Source of the DNA: Polaribacter marinaquae
Lineage (GTDB): Bacteria > Bacteroidota > Bacteroidia > Flavobacteriales > Flavobacteriaceae
Assembly (NCBI RefSeq): GCF_038019025.1
Contig: NZ_CP150496.1
Coordinates: forward strand, 833,501-897,500
Length of the DNA: 64,000 bases
Direction of reading: 5' to 3'
The notes beneath the pieces were generated by a model. That model saw only the letters and a program-made list of their open reading frames with translations. It did not search any database and was not told the origin of the DNA. Positions within the stretch are counted from its first letter, which is position 1. Every line of letters starts with the position of its first letter. A program made the translations under genes and the position numbers. Below are positions 1 to 8,338 of the stretch, piece by piece.

Positions 1-470
1 CACAATATAGTTTACCTATAAAACCTTCGCCAAATTTACCAAACGGTAAAAGCATAAACCTTTACCCTAGTTTATGTTTTTTTGAAGGTACAAATGTATC
101 TGCTGGAAGAGGAACATCTATGCAGTTTCAAATTTATGGTTCTCCTTTTTTATCGAAGAATAGCTTTTCTTTTACTCCGAAAGAAAATGAAGGAGCAAAA
201 TATCCTAAACATAAGAACAAGCTATGTTTTGGCGAAGATTTAAGAGATTCTAAGAATTTAAATCAACTTGATTTGTCTTATTTGATTAGTGCTTATAAGC
301 AAAATACTGCTAAAGATTTTTTTAATAATTTTTTCACAAAATTAGCTGGTACAAAAAAACTACAAGAACAAATAGAGAAAGGTTTATCTGCTGATGAAAT
401 AAAAAACACTTGGCAAAAAGATTTGAATGATTTTAAACTGATTCGAGAAAAATATTTAATTTATAAATAA
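1..470 (+). CDS. NamZ-like exo-beta-N-acetylmuramidase (DUF1343), 3' end only
   Basis: The open frame runs in from the left window edge (first full codon at base 3) and ends at the TAA at 468-470, so the ATG at 120 is internal. The roughly 156 visible residues include YPSLCFFEGTNVSAGRG followed by the QIYGSPFL segment, which is typical of the C-terminal half of DUF1343 proteins. Members characterised as NamZ cleave terminal N-acetylmuramic acid from peptidoglycan fragments in the periplasm. The N-terminal catalytic half and any signal peptide lie outside the window. A strong hairpin follows directly. The family call rests on this motif block alone. Confidence 0.75.
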   Translation, partial: QYSLPIKPSPNLPNGKSINLYPSLCFFEGTNVSAGRGTSMQFQIYGSPFLSKNSFSFTPKENEGAKYPKHKNKLCFGEDLRDSKNLNQLDLSYLISAYKQNTAKDFFNNFFTKLAGTKKLQEQIEKGLSADEIKNTWQKDLNDFKLIREKYLIYK

Positions 471-473
471 AAA

Positions 474-498
474 AAACTCGAAGATTTTCTTCGAGTTT
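474..498. terminator. bidirectional rho-independent terminator
   Basis: An 11-bp perfect stem (474-484 with 488-498) closes a TTT loop. It is flanked by an A-run on the left and a T-run on the right, so it can stop transcription in both directions between the convergent muramidase and thioredoxin genes. Confidence 0.85.
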
Positions 499-502
499 TT
501 TT

Positions 503-1342
503 TTATATTTTTCTAGACATAAGAAGAAAAACTTTTGACCCCTCATTTTCTTTTAATTTATCATACCAAATTTTGGCATTTTCTCGATCATTTAGTTTAC
601 TATAAGCAGTAAAGTATAAAAAATTATAAAGCCCTTTATTGGTTTCTATAATTTCATTTTCTTTAAAATCTTTGTTTAACTTTTTTAAAGTTTTATTATA
701 ATTACCTTGTATTAAATATCTATACACATCTGCATATAAATTTATCTTTTGTGAATTTTTATTTTTATCACCTTCTGATCGATATAACTTATTCGATATT
801 TTTAAATACCTATTTGCAATACTTAAAAAATCTCTTTTCACATCGTCTTTTACATACACCGAATAATTAAAGTATTTCTCAGCAATTTTTAAAGAATTAT
901 CTCCAGATTTTAATTTCATAAAATCTAAATATTCATTTTGTAAAATTTTTGTTCCGTATGAATATTTTTTTAAGATCTTCATAACTTCAATCTTAGGCAT
1001 ATAACTTTTACTTTGCAAAACAACTTCACCATTTGGGTCTATGATATAAACTCTGGGGATAGAATTTACGGTAAACTTAGATGTTAATTTTTTTTCTACA
1101 TCAATATCTATTTTTAAAGGAATATAATTAGACATTAATTCTTTAACATCAGTAGAACTCCAAGATTCGGAATCCATTCTTTTACAAGGGCCACACCAAC
1201 TAGCCCAAAAATCTACTAATATAAATTTATTTGTAGCTACAGCAATTTTCTGTGCATCTTCAAAAGATGTCATCCATTGATCTGCTTTTAAGCTGTTTGT
1301 AAATAATAATAGAAAAGTGAATGGTAAAATAATTTTTTTCAT
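503..1342 (-). CDS. Periplasmic thioredoxin-family protein
   Basis: 279 residues. An N-terminal signal peptide (about residues 1-20) precedes a thioredoxin fold with the active-site motif WCGPC (C50, C53) and a cis-proline region (NSIPRVY, near residue 95). The remaining 150 or so residues are helical, lysine-rich and possibly TPR-like, longer than a plain thioredoxin. The expected role is thiol-disulfide exchange or reduction of exported proteins in the periplasm; the partner is unknown. It converges on the muramidase gene across a shared terminator. Confidence 0.8.
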   Translation of the reverse strand: MKKIILPFTFLLLFTNSLKADQWMTSFEDAQKIAVATNKFILVDFWASWCGPCKRMDSESWSSTDVKELMSNYIPLKIDIDVEKKLTSKFTVNSIPRVYIIDPNGEVVLQSKSYMPKIEVMKILKKYSYGTKILQNEYLDFMKLKSGDNSLKIAEKYFNYSVYVKDDVKRDFLSIANRYLKISNKLYRSEGDKNKNSQKINLYADVYRYLIQGNYNKTLKKLNKDFKENEIIETNKGLYNFLYFTAYSKLNDRENAKIWYDKLKENEGSKVFLLMSRKI

Positions 1343-1386
1343 AGCATTTATTTTTTTGGATAAATATAATGCTTTTCAGCAAAAAA

Positions 1387-2214
1387 TTAAATATTTGTTG
1401 GTTTTCTATATCCTTGAAAAGGCTGTTTTAACAATTCTTTTAACGAAGAATTTTTTACTTCATCAGGAAAAGTATCTACACCATACACAATTTTATCTCT
1501 ATCAAATTTCATGTAAGTACCAAAAATTCTATCCCAAATAGAAAAAATATTTCCATAATTAGAATCAGTATAAGGCAATTTATAATGATGATGTACTTTA
1601 TGCATATCAGGAGAAACTATAAAATAACTTAAAAAAGTATCAAATTTTGAAGACATTTTAATATTTGCGTGTGTAAATTGAGTAAAAATTAAAGACATCG
1701 ATTGATACATAAATACAATAGCTATTGGCGTACCAATAACAAAAACACCTAATAAAGTAAATGCAAAACGAATAATACTTTCTATTGGATGATGCCTATT
1801 TGCTGTGGTTGTATCTACATTATGATCGGAATGATGTACCAAATGAACCATCCATAAAACAGCAACTTTGTGTTCTACAAAATGAGCCAAATAAGCGCCA
1901 AAAAAATCTAAAAATAATATTCCTAAAGTAACATATAACCAAAGTGGCATTTCTGGCAACCAATTAATAAGTCCGAAATTATTTACATCTACCCAATCTG
2001 CAGTTTTAAGCAATAAAAATGCCAACGAAAAATTTATAATTATCGTTGTAAATGTAAAAAACAAGTTTGGTATCGCATGTTTCCATTTTTTGTAATTAAA
2101 ATTAAATAAAGGTACTGCACCTTCTAAAAGCCAAAAAAATGTAATACCAGAAACAAGAATTAAACTTCGATGAGAAGATGGTATCGATTCGAAATAAGAA
2201 AAAATAGTTTGCAT
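1387..2214 (-). CDS. Sterol desaturase / fatty acid hydroxylase superfamily membrane protein
   Basis: 275 residues with several hydrophobic membrane segments and the clustered histidine boxes of the di-iron hydroxylase superfamily: HFVEH, HLVHHSDHNVD, NRHHPIE and HKVHHH. These histidines bind the two irons that activate oxygen for C-H hydroxylation or desaturation of lipids. The NYGNIFSIWDRIFGTY segment is also characteristic. The substrate (fatty acid, carotenoid or hopanoid) cannot be told from sequence. It lies 45 bp upstream of, and on the same strand as, the thioredoxin gene. Confidence 0.85.
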   Translation of the reverse strand: MQTIFSYFESIPSSHRSLILVSGITFFWLLEGAVPLFNFNYKKWKHAIPNLFFTFTTIIINFSLAFLLLKTADWVDVNNFGLINWLPEMPLWLYVTLGILFLDFFGAYLAHFVEHKVAVLWMVHLVHHSDHNVDTTTANRHHPIESIIRFAFTLLGVFVIGTPIAIVFMYQSMSLIFTQFTHANIKMSSKFDTFLSYFIVSPDMHKVHHHYKLPYTDSNYGNIFSIWDRIFGTYMKFDRDKIVYGVDTFPDEVKNSSLKELLKQPFQGYRKPTNI

Positions 2215-2274
2215 AAATTTATTTTCTACTAAAATAGTGAAATTAAATTATGCAAATTTTACTAGTAAAAGAGT

Positions 2275-2799
2275 TTAAGATCTTTTAATTTTCTTGTTAC
2301 CTTCTAAAGGCAAACGCTTTTTTAAGTTTTCTACAATATTATAGGTAGCAGGACAAATTGCTGTATTAGCAATGGTTAAGTCTGTTATGCCAATAAACTT
2401 TTTACGATTTGTATGCGGATATTCTGCACATGCTTTTGGCCTTACACTGTAAATAAAACAAGTATTATCGCTTTCATCAAAAAAAGTACAAGGCGCAGAT
2501 TTTAAAACCATAAAATCGTCTTCATCTCTCTCTAAATATTGCGATGTAAATGCTGCAACCTTCATTTTTAGATATTTCGCAATACGTTCTATATCAACAT
2601 CAGTAAATATTGGGCTAGTTGTTTTGCAACAGTTTCCACAAGTTAAACAGTCTGTTTTTTCAAACTCTTTATCGTGCAATTCTTGCATTAAATAATCTAA
2701 TCTTTTTGGCGTTCGTTTCTTAAGTCTCGCAAAATATTTTTCGTTTTCTTTTTTTGCTTCTTTAGCTAATTTTGGGAGTTGTTTCAGCATTTTTTCCAT
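2275..2799 (-). CDS. YkgJ family cysteine-cluster protein
   Basis: 174 residues with the conserved cysteine pattern CLTCGNCC near residue 55 and later single cysteines (CTFFDESDNTC, then RPKACAEYP). This is the signature of the YkgJ/UPF0153 family, thought to bind zinc or an iron-sulfur cluster; the function is not established. The N-terminus is lysine-rich and helical. A TAnnTTTG promoter box ends only 5 bp before the start codon, so the transcript may be leaderless or the Met at residue 4 may be the real start. Confidence 0.8.
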   Translation of the reverse strand: MEKMLKQLPKLAKEAKKENEKYFARLKKRTPKRLDYLMQELHDKEFEKTDCLTCGNCCKTTSPIFTDVDIERIAKYLKMKVAAFTSQYLERDEDDFMVLKSAPCTFFDESDNTCFIYSVRPKACAEYPHTNRKKFIGITDLTIANTAICPATYNIVENLKKRLPLEGNKKIKRS

Positions 2800-2803
2800 G
2801 ATA

Positions 2804-2811
2804 CAAAATTA
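2804..2811 (-). promoter_or_regulatory. Bacteroidota -7 box for the YkgJ-like gene
   Basis: On the minus strand this reads TAATTTTG, an exact match to TAnnTTTG. It sits unusually close to the start codon at 2799. Confidence 0.5.
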
Positions 2812-2858
2812 CAATTATTCTTCCGGAAAAATCACTCAGAAAAACAAATAAAAATCCT

Positions 2859-2866
2859 TAATTTTG
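2859..2866 (+). promoter_or_regulatory. Bacteroidota -7 box for argS
   Basis: TAATTTTG matches TAnnTTTG and lies 20 bp before the argS start codon, a normal leader length. Confidence 0.55.
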
Positions 2867-2886
2867 TATTTCAATTTTATTAATAA

Positions 2887-4662
2887 ATGAATATTCAAAA
2901 CACCCTAGAAACTAAAGTTAAAGAAGGTTTCTTAGCATTATATAATATCGAAATTCCGTCTGTAGAGTTTCAAGCAACAAGAAAAGAATTTGAAGGAGAC
3001 ATTACTGTTGTTGTTTTTCCGTTGCTACGTTACAAAAAAGGTAATCCTGTACAAATAGGAGAAGATTTAGGTACATATTTAGTAGAAAACGTTACCGAAA
3101 TCACCAATTTTAATGTTGTAAAAGGATTTTTAAATTTAGTTATAGACGATTCTTTTTACTCAAACTTTTTTAATGCGATTCTAGAGAATACTTCTTATGG
3201 TTTTGAAACACCAAAGGCTAATGAAAAAGCTATTATGGTAGAATATTCTTCTCCGAACACAAACAAACCTCTTCATTTAGGCCACGTTCGTAATAATTTA
3301 TTAGGATATTCTGTTGCAGAAATTATAAAAGCGTCTGGTAAAAAAGTTTACAAAACTCAAATTATTAACGATAGAGGAATTCATATCTGTAAATCGATGT
3401 TGGCTTGGGAAAAATTCGGAAACGGAGAAACTCCTGAATCTACAGGCTTAAAAGGTGATAAATTGGTTGGTAATTATTACGTGAAATTTGACCAAGAATA
3501 TAAAAAAGAAATAGCTCAATTAATTTCTGAAGGTAAAACTGAAGATGAGGCTAAAAAAGAAGCTCCTTTATTTGTAGAAGCACAACAAATGCTTTTAAAA
3601 TGGGAAGCTGGTGATAAAGATGTAGTGGCTTTATGGGAAACTATGAATGCTTGGGTTTACGCTGGTTTTGACGTTACTTACAAAAACATGGGAGTTAACT
3701 TTGATAATCTTTACTATGAAAGTAACACCTATTTATTAGGAAAAGATGTTGTTGCGCAAGGTTTAGAAAAAGGTGTTTTCTTTAGAAAAGAAGACGGTTC
3801 TGTATGGTGCGATTTAACTGATGATGGTTTAGACGAAAAAATTGTTTTACGTTCTGACGGAACTGCAGTTTATATGACTCAAGATATTGGTACAGCCATT
3901 CAACGTGTAAAAGATTATGCAGATGTTGGCGGTATGGTTTATACAGTTGGTAACGAGCAAGATTACCATTTTCAAGTATTATTTTTAATCTTAAAGAAAC
4001 TAGGTTTCGATTGGGCTAAACAATTACATCATTTAAGCTACGGAATGGTAGATTTACCTTCTGGAAAAATGAAATCTAGAGAAGGAACTGTTGTAGATGC
4101 TGATGAATTAATGATAGAAATGACAGATACTGCTAGAACTATTTCTGAAGAACTAGGCAAGTTAGAAGGGTATTCTGATGAAGAAAAAGAAGAGTTGTAT
4201 AAAACGATTGGTTTAGGAGCTTTAAAGTATTTTATTTTAAAAGTAGATCCAAAAAAGAGAATTTTATTCGACCCGAAGTCTTCTGTAGATTTTCAAGGAA
4301 ATACTGGTCCTTTTATACAATATACGTATGCTAGAATTCAATCTATAATTAGAAAAGCAAATTTTGATTATTCGAGATCTGTAAGTGTAGATTTACACGA
4401 AAAAGAAAAAGAATTATTAAAACAATTAGAATTATATCCTGAAACAATACAGCAAGCTGCTGCAAATTATTCGCCAGCAATTATTGCAAATTACACCTAT
4501 GATTTGGTGAAAGAATTTAATTCTTTTTATCAAAATGTACACATTTTAGGAGAACAAGATTTAGATAAAAAAACATTTAGAGTTCAATTATCTAAAAAAG
4601 TTGCAGACACTATAAAATCGGCATTTTCTTTATTAGGAATTCAGGTTCCTGAAAGAATGTAA
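2887..4662 (+). CDS. argS: Arginyl-tRNA synthetase
   Basis: 591 residues, the usual length. This cytoplasmic class I synthetase charges tRNA-Arg. The sequence shows the N-terminal ArgRS additional domain (about residues 1-110), the HIGH-type signature as HLGH at 130-133, and a KMSK-type loop as KMKS at 394-397. The C-terminal anticodon-binding helices end in the family-typical SAFSLLGIQVPERM. It is transcribed from its own TAnnTTTG promoter and divergently from the YkgJ-like gene. A conserved RNA-like element follows before lpdA. Confidence 0.97.
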   Translation: MNIQNTLETKVKEGFLALYNIEIPSVEFQATRKEFEGDITVVVFPLLRYKKGNPVQIGEDLGTYLVENVTEITNFNVVKGFLNLVIDDSFYSNFFNAILENTSYGFETPKANEKAIMVEYSSPNTNKPLHLGHVRNNLLGYSVAEIIKASGKKVYKTQIINDRGIHICKSMLAWEKFGNGETPESTGLKGDKLVGNYYVKFDQEYKKEIAQLISEGKTEDEAKKEAPLFVEAQQMLLKWEAGDKDVVALWETMNAWVYAGFDVTYKNMGVNFDNLYYESNTYLLGKDVVAQGLEKGVFFRKEDGSVWCDLTDDGLDEKIVLRSDGTAVYMTQDIGTAIQRVKDYADVGGMVYTVGNEQDYHFQVLFLILKKLGFDWAKQLHHLSYGMVDLPSGKMKSREGTVVDADELMIEMTDTARTISEELGKLEGYSDEEKEELYKTIGLGALKYFILKVDPKKRILFDPKSSVDFQGNTGPFIQYTYARIQSIIRKANFDYSRSVSVDLHEKEKELLKQLELYPETIQQAAANYSPAIIANYTYDLVKEFNSFYQNVHILGEQDLDKKTFRVQLSKKVADTIKSAFSLLGIQVPERM

Positions 4663-4675
4663 AAAAGTTAGTAAA

Positions 4676-4760
4676 TTAGCACGCGTTAAGGATTGAAGTG
4701 GCATCCTTTTTTTGAGGTACGATAAAAAAAGATAGAACGTAAAGCCTGTTAAAACGCCCA
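4676..4760 (+). ncRNA. Conserved flavobacterial RNA-like element, copy A (possibly Flavo-1)
   Basis: This non-coding stretch between argS and lpdA contains the blocks ATTGAAGTGGCATCC, TTTGAGGTACGA, a run of A, and AAAGC. Its ends can pair: GCGTT (4683-4687) with AACGC (4753-4757), plus AAGG with CCT inside. The same block order recurs at 51270-51343 with different but still pairing ends. I recall such elements as common in flavobacterial intergenic regions and like the Rfam Flavo-1 motif. The name and the strand are tentative. Confidence 0.5.
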
Positions 4761-4793
4761 AAATAAAACAAACAACTAGTAAATATTAAAAGA

Positions 4794-6182
4794 ATGAAAT
4801 ACGACATCATAATTATTGGAAGTGGACCTGGAGGATATGTTACGGGAATTAGAGCTTCTCAATTAGGCTTTAAAGTTGCCATTGTAGAAAAAGAAAGTTT
4901 AGGTGGAATTTGTTTAAACTGGGGATGTATCCCAACAAAAGCATTACTAAAGTCTGCACAAGTTTATGATTATTTAAAACATGTTGATGAATATGGTTTA
5001 AAAGCAGAAGCAATTGATAAAGATTTTGATGCTGTTATTAAAAGAAGTCGTGGTGTTGCAGACGGAATGAGCAAAGGTGTTGCTTTTTTAATGAAGAAAA
5101 ACAAAATCGATATTATAAATGGTTTTGGTAAAATAAAAACTGGTAAAAAAGTTGATGTTACTGCAGAAGATGGTACTGTAACAGAATATAGTGCAGACAA
5201 TATTATTATTGCAACTGGTGCACGTTCTAGAGAATTACCAAACTTACCACAAGATGGTAAAAAAGTAATTGGTTATAGACAAGCAATGACGTTGCCATCG
5301 CAACCAAAATCTATGATTGTTGTAGGTTCTGGTGCAATTGGTGTTGAGTTTGCTCATTTCTATAACTCTATGGGAACAGAAGTTACTATTGTAGAATATA
5401 TGCCAAATTTAGTACCTGTAGAAGATATTGATATTTCTAAACAATTTGAACGCTCTGTTAAAAAATCTGGAATTAAAGTTATGACAAACTCTTCTGTAGA
5501 GTCTGTTGATACTTCTGGTGATGGTGTTGTTGCTACTGTAAAAACTAAAAAAGGAGAAGAAACTTTAAAAGCTGATATTTTATTATCTGCAGTTGGTATT
5601 AAATCGAACATCGAAAACATTGGTTTAGAAGATGTAGGTATTATTGTTGATAGAGATAAAATCTTAGTAAACGATTTTTACCAAACTAACATACCTGGTT
5701 ATTATGCAATTGGTGACGTTGTTCCTGGACAAGCTTTGGCACACGTTGCTTCTGCAGAAGGAATTACTTGTGTTGAAAAATTAGCTGGTTTACATACAGA
5801 AGCTATCGATTACGGTAACGTACCTGGTTGTACATATGCAACTCCAGAAATTGCGTCAGTTGGTATGACAGAAGCAAAAGCTAAAGAAGCAGGTTACGAA
5901 CTTAAAGTTGGTAAATTTCCATTTTCAGCATCAGGAAAAGCAAAAGCAGCAGGAACGCCTGATGGTTTTGTAAAAGTAATTTTTGATGCAAAATATGGTG
6001 AATGGTTAGGTTGCCATATGATTGGTGCTGGTGTTACTGATATGATTGCAGAAGCTGTTCTTGGTAGAAAATTAGAAACTACTGGTCATGAAGTTTTAAA
6101 AGCAATTCACCCACACCCAACAATGAGTGAAGCTGTAATGGAAGCTGTTGCAGATGCTTATGACGAAGTAATTCATTTATAA
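4794..6182 (+). CDS. lpdA: Dihydrolipoyl dehydrogenase (E3)
   Basis: 462 residues. This FAD enzyme reoxidises dihydrolipoamide in 2-oxoacid dehydrogenase complexes and the glycine cleavage system, using NAD+. The sequence shows the N-terminal FAD dinucleotide fold (IIIGSGPGG), the redox disulfide GGICLNWGCIPT with C40 and C45, a second NAD-binding fold (IVVGSGAIG), and the C-terminal active-site HPHPTMSEAV with the catalytic histidine pair. No E1 or E2 genes are adjacent. A terminator follows, so it is probably monocistronic. Confidence 0.96.
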   Translation: MKYDIIIIGSGPGGYVTGIRASQLGFKVAIVEKESLGGICLNWGCIPTKALLKSAQVYDYLKHVDEYGLKAEAIDKDFDAVIKRSRGVADGMSKGVAFLMKKNKIDIINGFGKIKTGKKVDVTAEDGTVTEYSADNIIIATGARSRELPNLPQDGKKVIGYRQAMTLPSQPKSMIVVGSGAIGVEFAHFYNSMGTEVTIVEYMPNLVPVEDIDISKQFERSVKKSGIKVMTNSSVESVDTSGDGVVATVKTKKGEETLKADILLSAVGIKSNIENIGLEDVGIIVDRDKILVNDFYQTNIPGYYAIGDVVPGQALAHVASAEGITCVEKLAGLHTEAIDYGNVPGCTYATPEIASVGMTEAKAKEAGYELKVGKFPFSASGKAKAAGTPDGFVKVIFDAKYGEWLGCHMIGAGVTDMIAEAVLGRKLETTGHEVLKAIHPHPTMSEAVMEAVADAYDEVIHL

Positions 6183-6250
6183 GATTATTATTTAAAATTT
6201 ATAACTGAAATATAATTATCATTTAACTATAAAATTTGTAGTTTAATCGA

Positions 6251-6277
6251 AAAACCAAGGCTAAAAGCTTTGGTTTT
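6251..6277. terminator. rho-independent terminator after lpdA
   Basis: A 12-pair stem with one G-T wobble (6251-6262 with 6266-6277) closes a 3-nt loop and runs into a T tract. Confidence 0.8.
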
Positions 6278-6317
6278 TTTGTACATTTAGACTATAATTA
6301 AAAATCAAAAAATTAAA

Positions 6318-6692
6318 ATGAGAGCAAAATATCAAAGCGTATTAAATCTAGGAGAAGAATTAGCTATTAAAAATGGAGATGTAAAAGAAGAAAACGGCGT
6401 ACTACATGTTGTAGGTACTGCCAAAAACCAATATGAAAAAAACTTACTTTGGGATGAAATAAAAAAAGTTGGTGGTGAAAACCCTACAGATATTATGGCG
6501 GATATTTCTGTAGAAGATACTTCTATCTTTGCAAACCATACTGTAAAAAGCGGAGATACTCTTGGTAAAATTGCAAAGCAATACTATGGTAAGTCATCTA
6601 AATATACTGCTATCTTTGAAGCAAATACTAATATCTTAAAAAGCCCAGACGTAATTTATCCTGGTCAAGAATTAGTTATTCCTAATTTATAG
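6318..6692 (+). CDS. LysM-domain protein, Kbp/YgaU-like
   Basis: 124 residues without a signal peptide. The first 70 residues resemble a BON-like region (NGDVKEENGVLHVVGTA). The C-terminal 50 form a LysM domain (HTVKSGDTLGKIAKQYYG through YPGQELVIP). This BON plus LysM layout matches the small E. coli protein Kbp (YgaU), a potassium sensor, although LysM domains more often bind peptidoglycan. It stands alone between two terminators. The domain call is firm; the potassium role is only inferred from architecture. Confidence 0.75.
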   Translation: MRAKYQSVLNLGEELAIKNGDVKEENGVLHVVGTAKNQYEKNLLWDEIKKVGGENPTDIMADISVEDTSIFANHTVKSGDTLGKIAKQYYGKSSKYTAIFEANTNILKSPDVIYPGQELVIPNL

Positions 6693-6714
6693 AATAGTAT
6701 CATAAAATATATTG

Positions 6715-6741
6715 AAACCGAAGTTAATAGCTTCGGTTTTT
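6715..6741. terminator. rho-independent terminator after the LysM gene
   Basis: AAACCGAAG (6715-6723) pairs with CTTCGGTTT (6731-6739) around a 7-nt loop and ends in a T-run. Confidence 0.8.
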
Positions 6742-6799
6742 TTACGAAATAAGTATATACAAATTAACAAATACTGTACATTTACATTTTATTATACAA

Positions 6800-7399
6800 A
6801 TGGTTACAGACAAAAAAAAGTTTTTAATTGAGGTTATCAAAGGCATTCTAAAACTAATAGTTGCAGGTGTTTTTATTGGTTATTTAAAAGAATACGACTT
6901 AATAATTGCCTTAATTTTAGTTGCAAAACTTACACATAACGTTTACAAGGATATTATTAAACCCAAAAATAAAAATTGGTTGTTACTTATAGGAATGCTT
7001 TTAACTTGCTTTGGCGGAATTGTAGGTGAAACTTGGGGTGTTGCAAACGGTTATTGGCAATACCATGAAGTTAGCAGAGAATTACCGCTTTGGCTACCTT
7101 TTGCTTGGATGTATGCCTTCTATTTTTTATACAAATTAGAATTAAAATTAATTCCGTTATTAAAAAATAAAAGTCAAAAAAATAAAATTATACTTGCTTT
7201 AATTTTAGCATTAATATTACCTGCTTTCGGTGAAGTTATTACGATTCAGTTAGGTGTTTGGACGTATTATTGGCCTTATCAGCTTTTCGGAGTACCTTTA
7301 TATGCTTTTATCTGTTTGGTTTTTGTACATATGTTAGTGTACACAATACTACACTACATTTGCAAAAAATACAATATTAAAGATCTAGTATACAATTAA
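6800..7399 (+). CDS. Multi-spanning membrane protein of unknown function
   Basis: 199 residues, mostly hydrophobic, with about six predicted membrane segments. I do not recognise the family with confidence. Two similar segments appear: GETWGVANGYWQYHE followed by LPLWLPFAWMYAF, and FGEVITIQLGVWTYYW followed by GVPLYAF. This suggests an internal duplication of a helix pair with a Glu, a Gly-x-Trp-x-Tyr loop and a Pro-Leu start to the next helix. The pattern is loosely like the lycopene cyclase CrtYcd-type repeat, but no pathway gene is near. It converges on rlmF. Confidence 0.5.
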   Translation: MVTDKKKFLIEVIKGILKLIVAGVFIGYLKEYDLIIALILVAKLTHNVYKDIIKPKNKNWLLLIGMLLTCFGGIVGETWGVANGYWQYHEVSRELPLWLPFAWMYAFYFLYKLELKLIPLLKNKSQKNKIILALILALILPAFGEVITIQLGVWTYYWPYQLFGVPLYAFICLVFVHMLVYTILHYICKKYNIKDLVYN

Positions 7400-7410
7400 A
7401 AAACTTTTAA

Positions 7411-8268
7411 TTAAAACTGCCAACAAGCAATTCTAGTAACCTTATTACCTTGATTCATTGGAATTACTTTAAACTGAACTGCACCTAATTTTTTTGAAGA
7501 TTTTTCTAAACTTTCTATATTTTCTTTCTTAGAAACTAAACTTGTAAACCATTTGCTTTTGGTTTTAAACAAAGAACTTTCGTATAAATAATTGTGTAGA
7601 AAAGCTTTTTCTCCGCCAACATACCAAAGCTCATTATTATTCCCAGAAAAATTTCTAACTGCATTATTTCCTAAATTCTTAGTCTTTCTTCGGTTTGCAC
7701 CTTGTGCTTCTTCTGCAGATTTATAAAAAGGAGGATTACACATCGTTGCAGTAAAAGAATCTTCTTCTTCTATAATTCCTTTTAAAATATTTTGCTCGTT
7801 AAATTGCTGACGTAAAGTGATATTCTCTTCTAACTTATTATCATAAATAATATCTTGCGCATAATCTAAAGAATCTAAATCAATATCAGAACCAACAAAT
7901 GTCCAATTATACTCTGCTACACCTAAAATAGGATAAATACAAGTTGCACCGGTTCCTATATCTAATATTTTAATATTTTCTTCGGATGAAAGCAAATCAG
8001 ATAAATGATGAATGTAATCTAAACGACCAGGAATTGGCGGACACAAATTTTCATCAGGAAAATCCCAAACAGACAATTTATCATAAGAAAATAAAAGTGC
8101 TTTATTCAGTTCTTTTACAGCCTTAGGGTTCGAAAAATCGATACTTAAATTTCCGTAGTTATTTGTTGCTACAAACTCCTTTAAATTAGAATTATTAAGA
8201 ACAAGTTCATCAAAATTATAACCTGTATTAAATTTATTTTTTGGATGTAAACCTTTTTCTTTACTCAT
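7411..8268 (-). CDS. rlmF: 23S rRNA (adenine-1618-N6)-methyltransferase
   Basis: 285 residues. RlmF methylates A1618 of 23S rRNA using S-adenosylmethionine. The N-terminus carries the family-specific KGLHPKNKFNTGY and FSNPKAVKELNKALL stretches. The SAM-binding motif I is KILDIGTGATCIYP, and the N6-adenine catalytic motif is CNPPFYKS. Length and order match the family. It is followed within 70 bp, on the same strand, by nothing else; upstream lies bshC, 70 bp away. Confidence 0.92.
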   Translation of the reverse strand: MSKEKGLHPKNKFNTGYNFDELVLNNSNLKEFVATNNYGNLSIDFSNPKAVKELNKALLFSYDKLSVWDFPDENLCPPIPGRLDYIHHLSDLLSSEENIKILDIGTGATCIYPILGVAEYNWTFVGSDIDLDSLDYAQDIIYDNKLEENITLRQQFNEQNILKGIIEEEDSFTATMCNPPFYKSAEEAQGANRRKTKNLGNNAVRNFSGNNNELWYVGGEKAFLHNYLYESSLFKTKSKWFTSLVSKKENIESLEKSSKKLGAVQFKVIPMNQGNKVTRIACWQF

Positions 8269-8338
8269 AAATATCGATATTTTTAAAACAATTAATGGTT
8301 ATAAACCATATTTTTAGAACTGTAAATTTTATACTAAA

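Noticed and set aside
120..470. ATG at 120 as a gene start
   Set aside because: The same frame is open to the window edge and the upstream residues fit the DUF1343 family, so this is the 3' end of a longer gene.
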